Below, one piece after another: positions 1 through 8,566 of a DNA stretch of 64,000 nt. The DNA lies in NCBI GenBank assembly GCA_964397255.1, contig CAYNHQ010000008.1, positions 102,983 to 166,982 of the forward strand, read 5' to 3'. Source of the stretch: CAYNHQ01 sp964397255. Its GTDB lineage: Bacteria; Bdellovibrionota_G; JALEGL01; DATDPG01. The position numbers were made by a program, and so were the translations under genes. The stretch's first letter is position 1, and every line of letters starts with the position of its first letter. Below the pieces are notes generated by a model. That model had not been told where the DNA came from, ran no database searches, and was given only the letters and a program-made list of their open reading frames with translations.

Positions 1-183
1 GGTTCACTGGGAAAAAAGAAATATTCCGCACCATCGCCCGGAACCTTTCCGACTGATACATTTATTTTTGGCCTGCTTTTAACCGGCGTCATATTGATCG
101 TGGGCGCGCTCACATTTCTTCCGGCTCTGAGCCTCGGACCTCTTGTCGAACATTTCCTAATGCTAAGCGGGAGGGTTTTCTAA
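1..183 (+). CDS. kdpA: KdpA, potassium-transporting ATPase A subunit (C-terminal end only)
   Basis: Reading from base 1 gives 60 codons ending in TAA at 181-183; the gene enters from the left edge. The piece carries a GTFPTDT stretch and a final hydrophobic helix ending SGRVF, as in the last transmembrane segment of KdpA. KdpA is the K+-selective membrane channel subunit of the KdpFABC pump. Its stop overlaps the kdpB start by one base (TAATG), so the two are translationally coupled. Identity rests on this tail plus the kdpBCDE order that follows. Confidence 0.9.
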   Translation, partial: GSLGKKKYSAPSPGTFPTDTFIFGLLLTGVILIVGALTFLPALSLGPLVEHFLMLSGRVF

Positions 184-2228
184 TGAATATCGCCCTCGAA
201 AGCCTGAAGAAATTCGACCCTACGGTCGAAGCGAAAAACCCCGTGATGTTCGTCACGTACATCGGCGCGATTCTCACGACTCTTTTCGCCTTGGCGCGGA
301 TTTTTGCGTCCGAACCGGCGGGATTTGAAATTCAGATTTCTCTTTGGCTTTGGTTTACGGTTCTCTTTGCCAATTTCGCCGAAGCGCTGGCGGAGGGGAG
401 GGGGAAGGCTCAGGCCGAGAGCCTGACAAGGCTTCGCAAAGAAATCGTTGCCCGGCGAATAAAAGGCGGAAAAGAGGAAAAGATTCCAGCCATTCAACTT
501 CGAAGAGGCGATCGTGTGATCTGCGAAGCGGGGGATTTGATCCCTTCCGACGGTGAAGTGGTCGAAGGTATCGCCAGCGTTGATGAATCAGCTATTACGG
601 GCGAGTCAGCGCCTGTCATTCGAGAAAGTGGCGGAGACCGAAGTGCGGTCACCGGGGGCACACGCGTTATTAGCGATCGGATCATTGTCGAAATTACCGG
701 CGAGCCGGGGCAGACCTTTCTGGACCGAATGATCACGTTGGTTCAAAGCGCACGCCGACAAAAAACACCGAACGAACTTGCCCTCACCGTCGTCCTATCG
801 GGGATGACAATCGTCTTTCTATTGGCCGTCTGCACGCTTAAAAGCTTTGCCGACTATAGTGCCGCGGCCGCCGGCCAGGATCTCTCCCGTTTTGTGAGCG
901 TGCCTGTCCTGATTGCCCTTTTGGTTTGTCTCATTCCCACAACGATCGGAGGGCTCCTAAGTGCCATTGGAATCGCCGGAATGGATCGAATGATCCGCAA
1001 GAATGTCATTGCGAAGAGCGGTCGCGCCGTCGAAGCGGCGGGAGATATTGACGTTCTTTTGCTCGACAAGACCGGAACAATCACGCTCGGCAACCGTATG
1101 GCGACCGCATTTGTGGTGGCTCCCGGAGTCGCCGAATTGGATCTGGCAAAAGCCGCCCAGCTTGCTTCGCTTTCCGATGAAACGCCCGAGGGGAGATCGA
1201 TCGTCGTTTTCGCCAAAACGAAGTTTTCGATTCGAGCGGAAGACTTGCAACCCAGCCGGTCTCGTACCGTTCCCTTTTCCGCCCAGACACGGATGAGTGG
1301 AATCGATCTTCTGGATGATCAGGGACATGTCACGCGTTCGATCCGAAAGGGGGCTGTCGATGCGATTCGAAAGCTGCTCCAAAATCAAATGCCGGACGAG
1401 GCGATTCATTTGAGTGAAGAGATCGCACGGCGGGGTTCGACGCCGATTGCCGTAGCGGAGGATTCAAAAGTACTGGGATTAATCGAACTCAAAGATGTCG
1501 TCAAAGGGGGAATCCGCGAACGGTTCGCCGAGCTTCGAAAAATGGGAATTCAAACCGTGATGATTACGGGAGACAATCCATTTACCGCCGCATCCATCGC
1601 GGCCGAAGCGGGTGTGGACGACTTTCTCGCTGAGGCTACACCGGAAGCCAAACTGAAACGGATTCGCGAAGAACAACAAAAAGGGAGACTGGTGGCGATG
1701 ACCGGCGACGGAACCAATGATGCTCCCGCACTAGCTCAAGCCGACGTCGGAGTTGCCATGAATACAGGCACGCAAGCGGCACGAGAAGCGGGAAACATGG
1801 TCGATCTGGACAGCAACCCGACAAAGCTTTTGGAAATTGTCGAGACGGGAAAACAAATCCTCATGACCCGTGGATCGCTCACTACGTTCAGCATTGCCAA
1901 CGATGTGGCGAAGTATTTCGCGATTTTGCCGGCGCTATTTGGAACGCTATATGCCGTTGGCAATGAAACGCAGGGACCTCTCTCATCGCTCAATCTCATG
2001 CATCTTCATTCGCCCGCCAGCGCCATTTTGAGCGCCGTCATCTTTAATGCGCTCATCATCGTCGCGCTGATTCCTCTGGCTCTGAAAGGTGTGGCCTACC
2101 GTCCGCAGGGAGCGGCGATTCTCCTCCGGCGGAATCTTTTGATTTATGGCGTGGGAGGGCTCGTCGCCCCATTTGTCGGAATTAAGTTGGTCGATCTGGT
2201 TGTCGTCGCGCTAAGGATGGTCTCATGA
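183..2228 (+). CDS. kdpB: KdpB, potassium-transporting P-type ATPase B subunit
   Basis: Inner-membrane catalytic subunit that hydrolyses ATP to drive K+ uptake. The 681 residues match the usual family length. The phosphorylation motif DKTGT lies at about residues 295-299 (Asp295 is phosphorylated), the actuator motif is TGESAP, and the hinge motif GDGTNDAPALAQADVGVAMN lies near residue 505. Hydrophobic helices flank the soluble domains at both ends. The start overlaps the kdpA stop and the stop overlaps kdpC (ATGA), so this is a tight operon. Confidence 0.97.
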   Translation: MNIALESLKKFDPTVEAKNPVMFVTYIGAILTTLFALARIFASEPAGFEIQISLWLWFTVLFANFAEALAEGRGKAQAESLTRLRKEIVARRIKGGKEEKIPAIQLRRGDRVICEAGDLIPSDGEVVEGIASVDESAITGESAPVIRESGGDRSAVTGGTRVISDRIIVEITGEPGQTFLDRMITLVQSARRQKTPNELALTVVLSGMTIVFLLAVCTLKSFADYSAAAAGQDLSRFVSVPVLIALLVCLIPTTIGGLLSAIGIAGMDRMIRKNVIAKSGRAVEAAGDIDVLLLDKTGTITLGNRMATAFVVAPGVAELDLAKAAQLASLSDETPEGRSIVVFAKTKFSIRAEDLQPSRSRTVPFSAQTRMSGIDLLDDQGHVTRSIRKGAVDAIRKLLQNQMPDEAIHLSEEIARRGSTPIAVAEDSKVLGLIELKDVVKGGIRERFAELRKMGIQTVMITGDNPFTAASIAAEAGVDDFLAEATPEAKLKRIREEQQKGRLVAMTGDGTNDAPALAQADVGVAMNTGTQAAREAGNMVDLDSNPTKLLEIVETGKQILMTRGSLTTFSIANDVAKYFAILPALFGTLYAVGNETQGPLSSLNLMHLHSPASAILSAVIFNALIIVALIPLALKGVAYRPQGAAILLRRNLLIYGVGGLVAPFVGIKLVDLVVVALRMVS

Positions 2229-2752
2229 AAACCATTTTTCGCGCCTTTCGAATGTGGATCGTACTTACGATTTTGACAGGTCTTGTTTATCCCTGGGTCG
2301 TAACTGCCATCGCTCGCTTCTATTTCTCAAAAGAGGCGGAGGGGGATCTGATCTCGCTCGATGGGAAAGTCGTTGGTTCGAAATGGATGGGTCAGACATT
2401 TGAACAAGGCAAGTATTTTTGGCCGCGTCCCTCCGCAATCTCCTATAATCCTCTGCCTTCCGGAGGCTCGAATCTTTCACCCACAAGTATCGCTTTGAAA
2501 GGAGTGGTGAAAAAGCGTGGGGTCCCCGTTGATCTACTTTACGCTTCAGGAAGTGGCCTCGATCCCGAAATCAGCCCCGAAGCGGCTTTATTTCAAATAG
2601 ATCGCGTGGCCAGTGCGCGCAAATTGCGCGCAGAAGATCTTCGCCAGTTGATCCAAAAGCATGTCGAACCTCCCGATCTTTGGATTCTTGGAGAGCCGCG
2701 TGTGAACGTGCTACTCCTCAACCTCGCCCTCGATAAAATAGGCGGAAAGTGA
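2225..2752 (+). CDS. kdpC: KdpC, potassium-transporting ATPase C subunit
   Basis: A 175-residue single-pass subunit that stabilises KdpB nucleotide binding. One N-terminal transmembrane helix lies at about residues 10-32, followed by a periplasmic domain. Family signatures include GQTFEQGKYFWPRPSA and, near the middle, SGSGLDPEISPEAA. It overlaps kdpB by 4 bases and kdpD by 4 bases. No kdpF-like small ORF is visible in this window. Confidence 0.96.
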   Translation: MKTIFRAFRMWIVLTILTGLVYPWVVTAIARFYFSKEAEGDLISLDGKVVGSKWMGQTFEQGKYFWPRPSAISYNPLPSGGSNLSPTSIALKGVVKKRGVPVDLLYASGSGLDPEISPEAALFQIDRVASARKLRAEDLRQLIQKHVEPPDLWILGEPRVNVLLLNLALDKIGGK

Positions 2753-5427
2753 TGGAAGCTTATCGACCCAATGCAGACGCGCTCCTGGCCGCGATACAGG
2801 CGGAAGATAAGAAACGGGGCTCAGGGAAGCTGCATATCTTTTTCGGTATGGCTGCAGGCGTGGGGAAAACGTATGCGATGCTGGAAGCGGCGCGTATTAA
2901 AAAGAATGAAGGGGTCGATCTACTGATTGCATGGGTCGAAAGTCATCGGCGGTCGGAAACAGAGCGTTTACTCGAGGGCCTTCCCGTTTTGCCGCGCCGA
3001 AAGATTGAGTATCGAGGATCCGTCTTTGAAGAGATGGATCTCGATGAAATTCTCAAACGCAAACCGGAGCTGGTTCTGGTGGACGAATTGGCCCACACCA
3101 ATGTCCCGGGCTCGCGCCATCCGAAACGCTGGCAAGATGTTTCGGAAATTCTCGACGCCGGAATCGATGTGTATACGACGCTCAATGTTCAGCATTTGGA
3201 AAGCCGGAAAGAAATCGTTGAAACGATCACGGAAATTTCGATTCGCGAGACCGTTCCCGATGTGGTTCTCGAACGAGCCACACAAATTGAGCTGGTGGAC
3301 CTTTCGCCGCCGGATCTTTTAAAGCGGTTGAAAGAAGGCAAAGTTTACCTCGGCGATAAGGCGCAAGAGGCTCGGGAACATTTCTTCAAAGAAGATCGTC
3401 TCACCGCTCTTCGGGAACTTGCATTGCGATTCACGGCCGAAAAAGTCGATCAAGAACTCCGGATGCTCACGGCGACGAGCGGAAAAGAGGTTCCCTGGAA
3501 GGCAACGGAACGTCTGATGGTGGCTATTAGTCATAGCCCCTATTCGGAAGGGCTGATTCGAGCGACACGTCGGATCGCGTACAATCTCGAGGCTCCGTGG
3601 ATCGCAACCTACATCGACACGGGGAAAATTCTCTCACCCGACGATCGGGAGACGCTGGCAAAGAACATCGCTCTTGCCAGAGACCTGGGGGGAGAAGTCG
3701 AGGTCATCGCTGATGCCGATCTTTATGGGGCTCTGAAGCGAATTGCCGTGGAGAAAAATGTCACACAAATGATCGTCGGCCGGCCGATGCGGAGATGGAT
3801 TCAGGATTTTTTTGAAGGGGGAACACTTCTCGACCGGCTGATTCGGGAAAGCGGAGATCTCGATGTCCATGTCATCCGACAGGCGCATCCCAAATGGAAA
3901 GCGAATTTGCTCCAACGTTTACCGCGCTTCGAGTCCGATTTTACCCACTACGTCGTCGCGTTTTGGACGGTAGTGGGCTGTGGAATTCTAGGCGGGATTC
4001 TCCTTCCATTTACCGGGTATCGAACTACAGGGTTTCTTTTTCTTCTGGCTGTGCTCGGCGTGAGTCTGTTTGAGTCGTTCGGGCCGATTCTCTTAGCGGC
4101 CGTTTTGAGCGCTCTGGTCTGGGACTTCTTTTTCATTCCGCCCGCGGGAACCTTTCATATTTCGGAGCCGGAAGACATCATCATGTGTTTTGCGTATGCG
4201 TTTACCGCGACGGCGGCCGGAATTCTGACTCGCCGGGTTCGCGAAAGGGAAAAGATGATCCGCGAACAGGAAGATGAAACGCGGTCGCTCTATCAAATTG
4301 TGAAAGAGATCGCCCAAAGCGGTACATCGGAAAAATACTTGCCGCTCATCTTCAAACATCTGCGAACGGTATTCCCAGGAAATTTTATGGTTTTCGTTCA
4401 TGATGGAAAGACACTCCAGCCGGTCCGGTTCCCATTTGAACCCGGGGGCTCAGCTGAAAAAGATCAGGCTGTCGCCACTTGGGCCTTTGATCATGGTGTG
4501 GAGGCGGGTTGGTCGACGCCCAACCTCGGCAGTGCTTCGGCGCTTTATATTCCTCTGAAGGGTCCTACACAGAAACTTGGAGTTTTCGCATTTCATCCGC
4601 ACGATCGCGAGAACCTTCTTTCCATTCGCAAACATAATCTCCTTATCGCTGTTTCAGAGCAGGTCGCGCTTTCCATGGAACGCGAATGCTTGGAAAAAGA
4701 TGCAAGAGATGTTCGTCAGCTTCAAGAGTCGGAGAAGCTTTATCAAACGATATTACAAAGTGTTTCGCACGAACTTCGCACGCCGCTAACGGCAATGATT
4801 GGTTCGGCGACCGCGCTCCAGCAATCCAAGGTGAAGTCATCGCAAAATGAATTGCTTGCAGAGATCGTCGATTCGGCGGAGCGCCTCAACTTGGTTGTTG
4901 CGAATCTTCTGGACATGTCCCGCTTGAGTTCCGGGCAGCTCAATCTGGTTCGAGACTGGCACGACATTGCGGATCTTTTCAGCCTGTCGATCAAGCGTGT
5001 GGAAAAATCACTCACCGGACATCATGTGGAGCGGGAGATCGAGGAAGGACTGCCTCTGGTCCGGATCGATGCGGGGCTCATGGAACATGTGGTGAACAAT
5101 ATTCTTTTAAATGCCGCGATTCATTCGCCGGCCGGAGGCGAAATTGAAATTTGTGCGAAGAGAGCCAATGGCTATGTGGTTTGCACGATCTCCGATCATG
5201 GGACGGGGGTGCCCAACGAATTCTTGGGTAAAATTTTTGAAAAATTTTATAGAGCACCCGGATCCCGGCCTGGGGGAACAGGGCTTGGCCTTGCCACCGC
5301 CAAAGGAATTGTGGACGCCCACGGAGGAGTGATCGGAGCGAAAAATCGAAAGGAAGGGGGTCTGGAGGTTTCCATTTACTTACCGATCGAGGCCCAACCT
5401 GAAATGCCGAAGGACGGAAATGCGTGA
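2749..5427 (+). CDS. kdpD: KdpD, sensor histidine kinase for potassium/turgor
   Basis: 892-residue membrane kinase that phosphorylates KdpE. In order: an N-terminal KdpD domain with Walker A GMAAGVGKT (residues 33-41) and Walker B VLVDELAHTN; a USP-like domain at about 250-370; closely spaced transmembrane helices at about 395-490; a GAF-like region; HisKA with SHELRTPLTAM (His about 674); and HATPase_c with a GTGLGLA box. Translation can begin at GTG 2749 or the adjacent ATG 2752; both overlap the kdpC stop. It is a full-length family member and acts at the inner membrane. Confidence 0.96.
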   Translation: MMEAYRPNADALLAAIQAEDKKRGSGKLHIFFGMAAGVGKTYAMLEAARIKKNEGVDLLIAWVESHRRSETERLLEGLPVLPRRKIEYRGSVFEEMDLDEILKRKPELVLVDELAHTNVPGSRHPKRWQDVSEILDAGIDVYTTLNVQHLESRKEIVETITEISIRETVPDVVLERATQIELVDLSPPDLLKRLKEGKVYLGDKAQEAREHFFKEDRLTALRELALRFTAEKVDQELRMLTATSGKEVPWKATERLMVAISHSPYSEGLIRATRRIAYNLEAPWIATYIDTGKILSPDDRETLAKNIALARDLGGEVEVIADADLYGALKRIAVEKNVTQMIVGRPMRRWIQDFFEGGTLLDRLIRESGDLDVHVIRQAHPKWKANLLQRLPRFESDFTHYVVAFWTVVGCGILGGILLPFTGYRTTGFLFLLAVLGVSLFESFGPILLAAVLSALVWDFFFIPPAGTFHISEPEDIIMCFAYAFTATAAGILTRRVREREKMIREQEDETRSLYQIVKEIAQSGTSEKYLPLIFKHLRTVFPGNFMVFVHDGKTLQPVRFPFEPGGSAEKDQAVATWAFDHGVEAGWSTPNLGSASALYIPLKGPTQKLGVFAFHPHDRENLLSIRKHNLLIAVSEQVALSMERECLEKDARDVRQLQESEKLYQTILQSVSHELRTPLTAMIGSATALQQSKVKSSQNELLAEIVDSAERLNLVVANLLDMSRLSSGQLNLVRDWHDIADLFSLSIKRVEKSLTGHHVEREIEEGLPLVRIDAGLMEHVVNNILLNAAIHSPAGGEIEICAKRANGYVVCTISDHGTGVPNEFLGKIFEKFYRAPGSRPGGTGLGLATAKGIVDAHGGVIGAKNRKEGGLEVSIYLPIEAQPEMPKDGNA

Positions 5428-5430
5428 GCC

Positions 5431-6108
5431 ATGCGGATTCTGATCATCGATGACGAGCCGGCCATTCGAAAATTCCTTCGTGTGGCGTTTGAAACCGAAC
5501 GTTTTTCAGTCGTCGAAACGGAGACAGGAAAAGAGGGTTTGGCCGCGGCGGCTTCACAAAAGCCGGATCTGATTGTTCTCGATCTCGGTCTTCCCGATAT
5601 GAACGGAATCGATGTTCTCAAGAAATTGCGAGAATGGTCTAAAGTACCGGTGATTGTTCTGACGGTTGATGATTTGGAGATATCCAAAGTGGCGCTTCTC
5701 GACGCCGGTGCCGACGATTTCATGACAAAGCCATTCGGTCTGAAAGAACTCTTGGCCCGTATTCGCGCGTCACTTCGGCATGTCGCTCAAACCGAGTCTG
5801 CTCCGATGTTTGAGAGCGGGGATCTTCAAATCGATTTTACGAATCATCAGGTGAAACTGGCGGGCCGTGAAGTAAAGTTCACCGTAACTGAATACAATCT
5901 CCTTAAACTTCTCGCCCAACATGCCGGCAAGGTCGTCACACAACGCCAGCTTCTCAAAGAGATTTGGGGACCGAATTCGGTCGAGCATTCCCATTACCTT
6001 CGCGTCTATGTCGCCCAGCTTCGGAAAAAACTCGAACACGATCCCCACAACCCCGAACTCATCGTCACCGAACCGGGGGTTGGCTATCGGTTATTGGTGG
6101 GGGAGTGA
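5431..6108 (+). CDS. kdpE: KdpE, OmpR-type response regulator
   Basis: 225-residue cytoplasmic transcription factor paired with KdpD. The receiver domain (1-115) has the acidic pair D7/D8, phospho-acceptor D51 in LDLGLPD, the switch region LTVDD and the invariant Lys in MTKPFG. The C-terminal winged helix (about 130-225) ends in PGVGYRLLVGE. It starts 3 bases after kdpD. The segment coding for GVGYRLLVG is repeated nearly exactly at 7449-7466 beyond the next gene, and a second segment (5703-5729) resembles 7334-7360. Confidence 0.96.
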   Translation: MRILIIDDEPAIRKFLRVAFETERFSVVETETGKEGLAAAASQKPDLIVLDLGLPDMNGIDVLKKLREWSKVPVIVLTVDDLEISKVALLDAGADDFMTKPFGLKELLARIRASLRHVAQTESAPMFESGDLQIDFTNHQVKLAGREVKFTVTEYNLLKLLAQHAGKVVTQRQLLKEIWGPNSVEHSHYLRVYVAQLRKKLEHDPHNPELIVTEPGVGYRLLVGE

Positions 6109-6132
6109 GAAAAATGCCCCACGAGGACGCCA

Positions 6133-6160
6133 TTGACATTTTCAGTTCCCAACGTAATAA
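6133..6160 (+). promoter_or_regulatory. sigma-70-like promoter of the DUF4143 ATPase gene
   Basis: TTGACA at 6133-6138 and TAATAA at 6155-6160 are separated by 16 bp. The -10 ends 7 nt before the GTG start at 6168, so the transcript would start at or near the start codon. The gene is therefore probably transcribed independently of kdp. Confidence 0.6.
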
Positions 6161-6167
6161 TTGCTAA

Positions 6168-7328
6168 GTGACCTATTTCAAAAGGATTTTATCTAAAAGA
6201 TTGATTGATTTATCTAGGCAATTTCCCGCCCTCGTCTTAAGCGGTGCCAGACAAGCGGGCAAGACCACCCTTTTGAAGCAGACCTTTCCGTCTTTTCATT
6301 ACGTCTCACTCGACCTCCCAACTACAGCGGAAATTGCGGAAAAAGATCCTCGACTCTTTCTCCAAAAAAACAGTCCTCCCGTAATTGTTGACGAAGTCCA
6401 GTACGCGCCGCTGTTGTTCCGAAATTTGAAAGTCGTGATCGATTCAATGCGCCATCAAATGGGGCAATTTATTCTTACCGGTTCTCAGAAATTCGTTCTT
6501 ATGAAGGAAATTTCGGATAGCCTTGCGGGACGCGTCGCTATTCTCAATCTTGAAAATCTATCTGCGGCCGAGCTGGCTCTTACATCCAATTCCCCCTGGT
6601 TTCAGATCTTGTCGCGAGGTTTCTTCCCCGAGCTCTGGCGATTGCCGGAATTAAGCCGCAATGACTTCTTTCAATCCTATGTTTCAACCTATTTAGAGCG
6701 AGACGTCCGTCAAATTCTCAACGTCCAAAGTTTGCGCGATTTCGAGCGATTTTTGCGCGCTTGCGCTGCGAGGTCGGCTCAGCTGCTGAACCTATCGGAT
6801 TTGGCGAGGGATGTCGGGATCAAACCGCAAACCGCGAAGGATTGGCTGGGTGTTCTTGAGGCTTCAAATCAAATTAGCTTGTTGGAGCCCTATTATGAAA
6901 ACGTGGGCAAACGGCTTGTCAAATCTCCTAAACTTTATTTGAACGATCCAGGAATGCTCTGTTTTCTGCTGGGAATCGATGAATCGACGCTGGCCAACTC
7001 GCCTCTGGTCGGCCCAGTTTGGGAAACGTTTGTCTATTCCGAGCTACGTAAAAAAATTGCGGCGAGCGATTCTTCAGCAACAATTTGGTACTACCGCGAT
7101 GCGCAAGGCTGGGAAGTGGATTTTCTGCTCGTTGATCAGGGCAAGATTGATCTCTATGAAGCGAAGTGGACTGAATCGGCCGATAAACGCTGGGCATCGC
7201 AGATTCAAGATGCGATGACAGTATTGTCGAGAAGTAAGACGCAACGGATGGGGAACAGCTATGTAGTCTGCCGGATTCAGGAGCCGGCTGTCGTCGAGGG
7301 CGTGCGTTTCATTCATCCGCCCATTTGA
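6168..7328 (+). CDS. AAA ATPase with C-terminal DUF4143 (PD-(D/E)XK-like) domain
   Basis: 386 residues, GTG start chosen because the -10 box sits 7 nt upstream. The N-terminal AAA_14 domain has Walker A SGARQAGKT (25-33) and Walker B VIVDEVQYAP; the sensor-like motif ILTGSQKF follows. The C-terminal DUF4143 part carries EVDFLL followed by LYEAK, matching the D...ExK pattern of PD-(D/E)XK folds. Members are common accessory genes in bacteria and archaea, with no agreed function; roles in mobility, toxicity or defence are conjecture. A second family member lies at 62734-63888. It sits between short copies of kdpE sequence, suggesting insertion. Confidence 0.85.
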   Translation: MTYFKRILSKRLIDLSRQFPALVLSGARQAGKTTLLKQTFPSFHYVSLDLPTTAEIAEKDPRLFLQKNSPPVIVDEVQYAPLLFRNLKVVIDSMRHQMGQFILTGSQKFVLMKEISDSLAGRVAILNLENLSAAELALTSNSPWFQILSRGFFPELWRLPELSRNDFFQSYVSTYLERDVRQILNVQSLRDFERFLRACAARSAQLLNLSDLARDVGIKPQTAKDWLGVLEASNQISLLEPYYENVGKRLVKSPKLYLNDPGMLCFLLGIDESTLANSPLVGPVWETFVYSELRKKIAASDSSATIWYYRDAQGWEVDFLLVDQGKIDLYEAKWTESADKRWASQIQDAMTVLSRSKTQRMGNSYVVCRIQEPAVVEGVRFIHPPI

Positions 7329-7330
7329 CC

Positions 7331-7470
7331 TATGGCGGTACCGCCGATTTCATGACCAAGGGTCAGGGATTGGCCGCTGGCGGGGGAGTAACTGTTGGCT
7401 TCGCAAGCCCCAATTGATTGACTTGGCTCGGCTACCTCAGCATGCGGGTATCGGTTGTTGGTGGGGACGG
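7331..7470 (+). pseudogene. Decayed kdpE-like remnant
   Basis: Two blocks resemble kdpE in the same order. Block 7334-7360 matches 5703-5729 at about 23 of 27 bases and would encode TADFMTK against KdpE ADDFMTK. Block 7449-7466 matches 6085-6102 at 17 of 18 bases, the codons for YRLLVG. The spacing is about 270 bp shorter than in kdpE and no continuous reading frame joins them. Read as a partial duplicate of a kdpE 3' region left downstream of the inserted ATPase gene. The alignment was made by eye. Confidence 0.5.
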
Positions 7471-7483
7471 AATAGTTTGACGT

Positions 7484-7834
7484 TTAGGTCGATTTTTCCG
7501 ATTCGAGGTGGAAGCGGTGAAAGAGGCGGTGGATGATGGGGGCGAAGAAGACGGCGACGGAAGTGAGAAAAACAATGCCGCTAAAAAGGGCATAGAACGA
7601 AGCGAATAATTTAGCTGCGACGGTAGGGGTGGCGTTGACGGGGCCCATGCCGGTCAAGATCATGGATGCATTTAAGAGGGCATCGATCCATGAAAGATCA
7701 TCTGTAAAATGATAGCCGAGGACACCGAGAGTCAGAGAAAACGCAATCAGAGCCAGTGCAAGCCCGCCGCTTCGATACAGACGCCGAAGAAAAGCCTTTC
7801 GGCTTAAAAGAGGAGCGCTTCGATGCTCAAACAT
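7484..7834 (-). CDS. Small two-helix ion-channel-like membrane protein
   Basis: 116 residues from ATG 7834; a longer reading frame to 7885 exists but runs deep into the upstream gene. Two transmembrane helices (about 22-43 and 75-98) flank a loop containing LTGMGPV, resembling the pore loop of two-TM potassium channels but with GMG in place of the GYG selectivity filter. Such proteins are often annotated as two-pore-domain channel family members. It overlaps the CADD-type gene by 8 bases, so the two are co-translated. Ion conduction is not shown by the sequence. Confidence 0.65.
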   Translation of the reverse strand: MFEHRSAPLLSRKAFLRRLYRSGGLALALIAFSLTLGVLGYHFTDDLSWIDALLNASMILTGMGPVNATPTVAAKLFASFYALFSGIVFLTSVAVFFAPIIHRLFHRFHLESEKST

Positions 7835-8504
7835 GTTTGGCGCACACTGCGCCAGGTTTAATTCCCGCCGCGTGGTCGAGGCCACTTAGGAAATTCCAAA
7901 GTGCTTTGGACGCCTCTTCGACTGCGTTGGCGGCTTCTTTTTTCTCTTCTTCCGAAAGAGAATCGATCGCATTTCGTTCTGTCGCGGAATGATGTTCATC
8001 CGCTTGTTCATGAACGGAGAAAAATTTCAGTCCCCGCTCGGAAGTGATTCCATAATTTTCTTTGAGCCCCTTGATTTTTTGCGTGGCAATCGCCGGAACT
8101 TGAGATTCATAGGCATAAAGAGCACCAAGGCCCGAGGCGAGGCTTTGATGTGTCAATCGCCGAAACGTCTCCACCAATTCTTTCGCCTTCGGAAGAGATT
8201 CGTCGCCCATAATATCTCCCCGAGTCATCCCCAGGGCTTCGCCAAAGCGAAGCCATAACTCCGGATGATTTTCGCTTCCCTGTTCTTCCTCGATCAAATT
8301 GTCGAGAAGTGCCTGGCGGAGTTTCAAATCGTCACTTTGAGAATGCACTGCCGAGACATAGGTTGGGAAAGCCATCACATGGGGATAGTACTGAGCTGCG
8401 TAACGCTGAAGCTCGTTTTTCGTAAGCGTTCCCGCTATCCAACGCTGATAAAAGGGATGTTTTAAAAGATGATAACGGTCGATGATCAAATCAAGTGGAT
8501 GCAT
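7827..8504 (-). CDS. CADD-family protein, putative self-sacrificing p-aminobenzoate synthase
   Basis: 225 residues from ATG 8504, preceded by AAAGGAG (8511-8517). The fold family is TenA/PqqC-like haem-oxygenase. Relative to chlamydial CADD (numbers from memory: Y27, E81, H88, E142, K152, H174, D178, H181) the equivalents Y19, E73, H80, E133, K143, H165, D169 and H172 are all present at a nearly constant offset. This includes the metal ligands, the Tyr consumed to make p-aminobenzoate and the Lys amino donor. It would supply pABA for folate without PabABC. Its -35 box (TTGCCT, 8556-8561) lies inside a 23-bp repeat. Confidence 0.8.
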   Translation of the reverse strand: MHPLDLIIDRYHLLKHPFYQRWIAGTLTKNELQRYAAQYYPHVMAFPTYVSAVHSQSDDLKLRQALLDNLIEEEQGSENHPELWLRFGEALGMTRGDIMGDESLPKAKELVETFRRLTHQSLASGLGALYAYESQVPAIATQKIKGLKENYGITSERGLKFFSVHEQADEHHSATERNAIDSLSEEEKKEAANAVEEASKALWNFLSGLDHAAGIKPGAVCAKHV

Positions 8505-8532
8505 GGGCACTCCTTTAGAATTTTGTTCCCTA

Positions 8533-8561
8533 TTTTTAAGACAGGTTGCACATTCAGGCAA
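8533..8561 (-). promoter_or_regulatory. Promoter of the CADD-type gene
   Basis: On the minus strand TTGCCT (8561-8556), a 17-bp spacer and TAAAAA (8538-8533) precede a leader of about 28 nt with a clear Shine-Dalgarno. The -35 is part of the left 23-bp direct repeat. Confidence 0.5.
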
Positions 8562-8566
8562 CCTTC
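8544..8566. repeat. Left 23-bp direct repeat of the winged-helix/nucleotidyltransferase cassette
   Basis: Begins GGTTGCACATTCAG and ends CAACCTTC; 22 of 23 bases match 9855-9877 (G versus A at position 15). Internally GGTTGC/GCAACC forms a 6-bp palindrome with an 8-nt loop. It supplies the -35 of the leftward CADD-type gene and also the last codons and stop of the leftward gene at 8554-9249. Confidence 0.85.

Noticed and set aside
6114..6167. 17-codon ORF between kdpE and the ATPase gene
   Set aside because: It overlaps the promoter of the ATPase gene and has no ribosome-binding site; likely chance.
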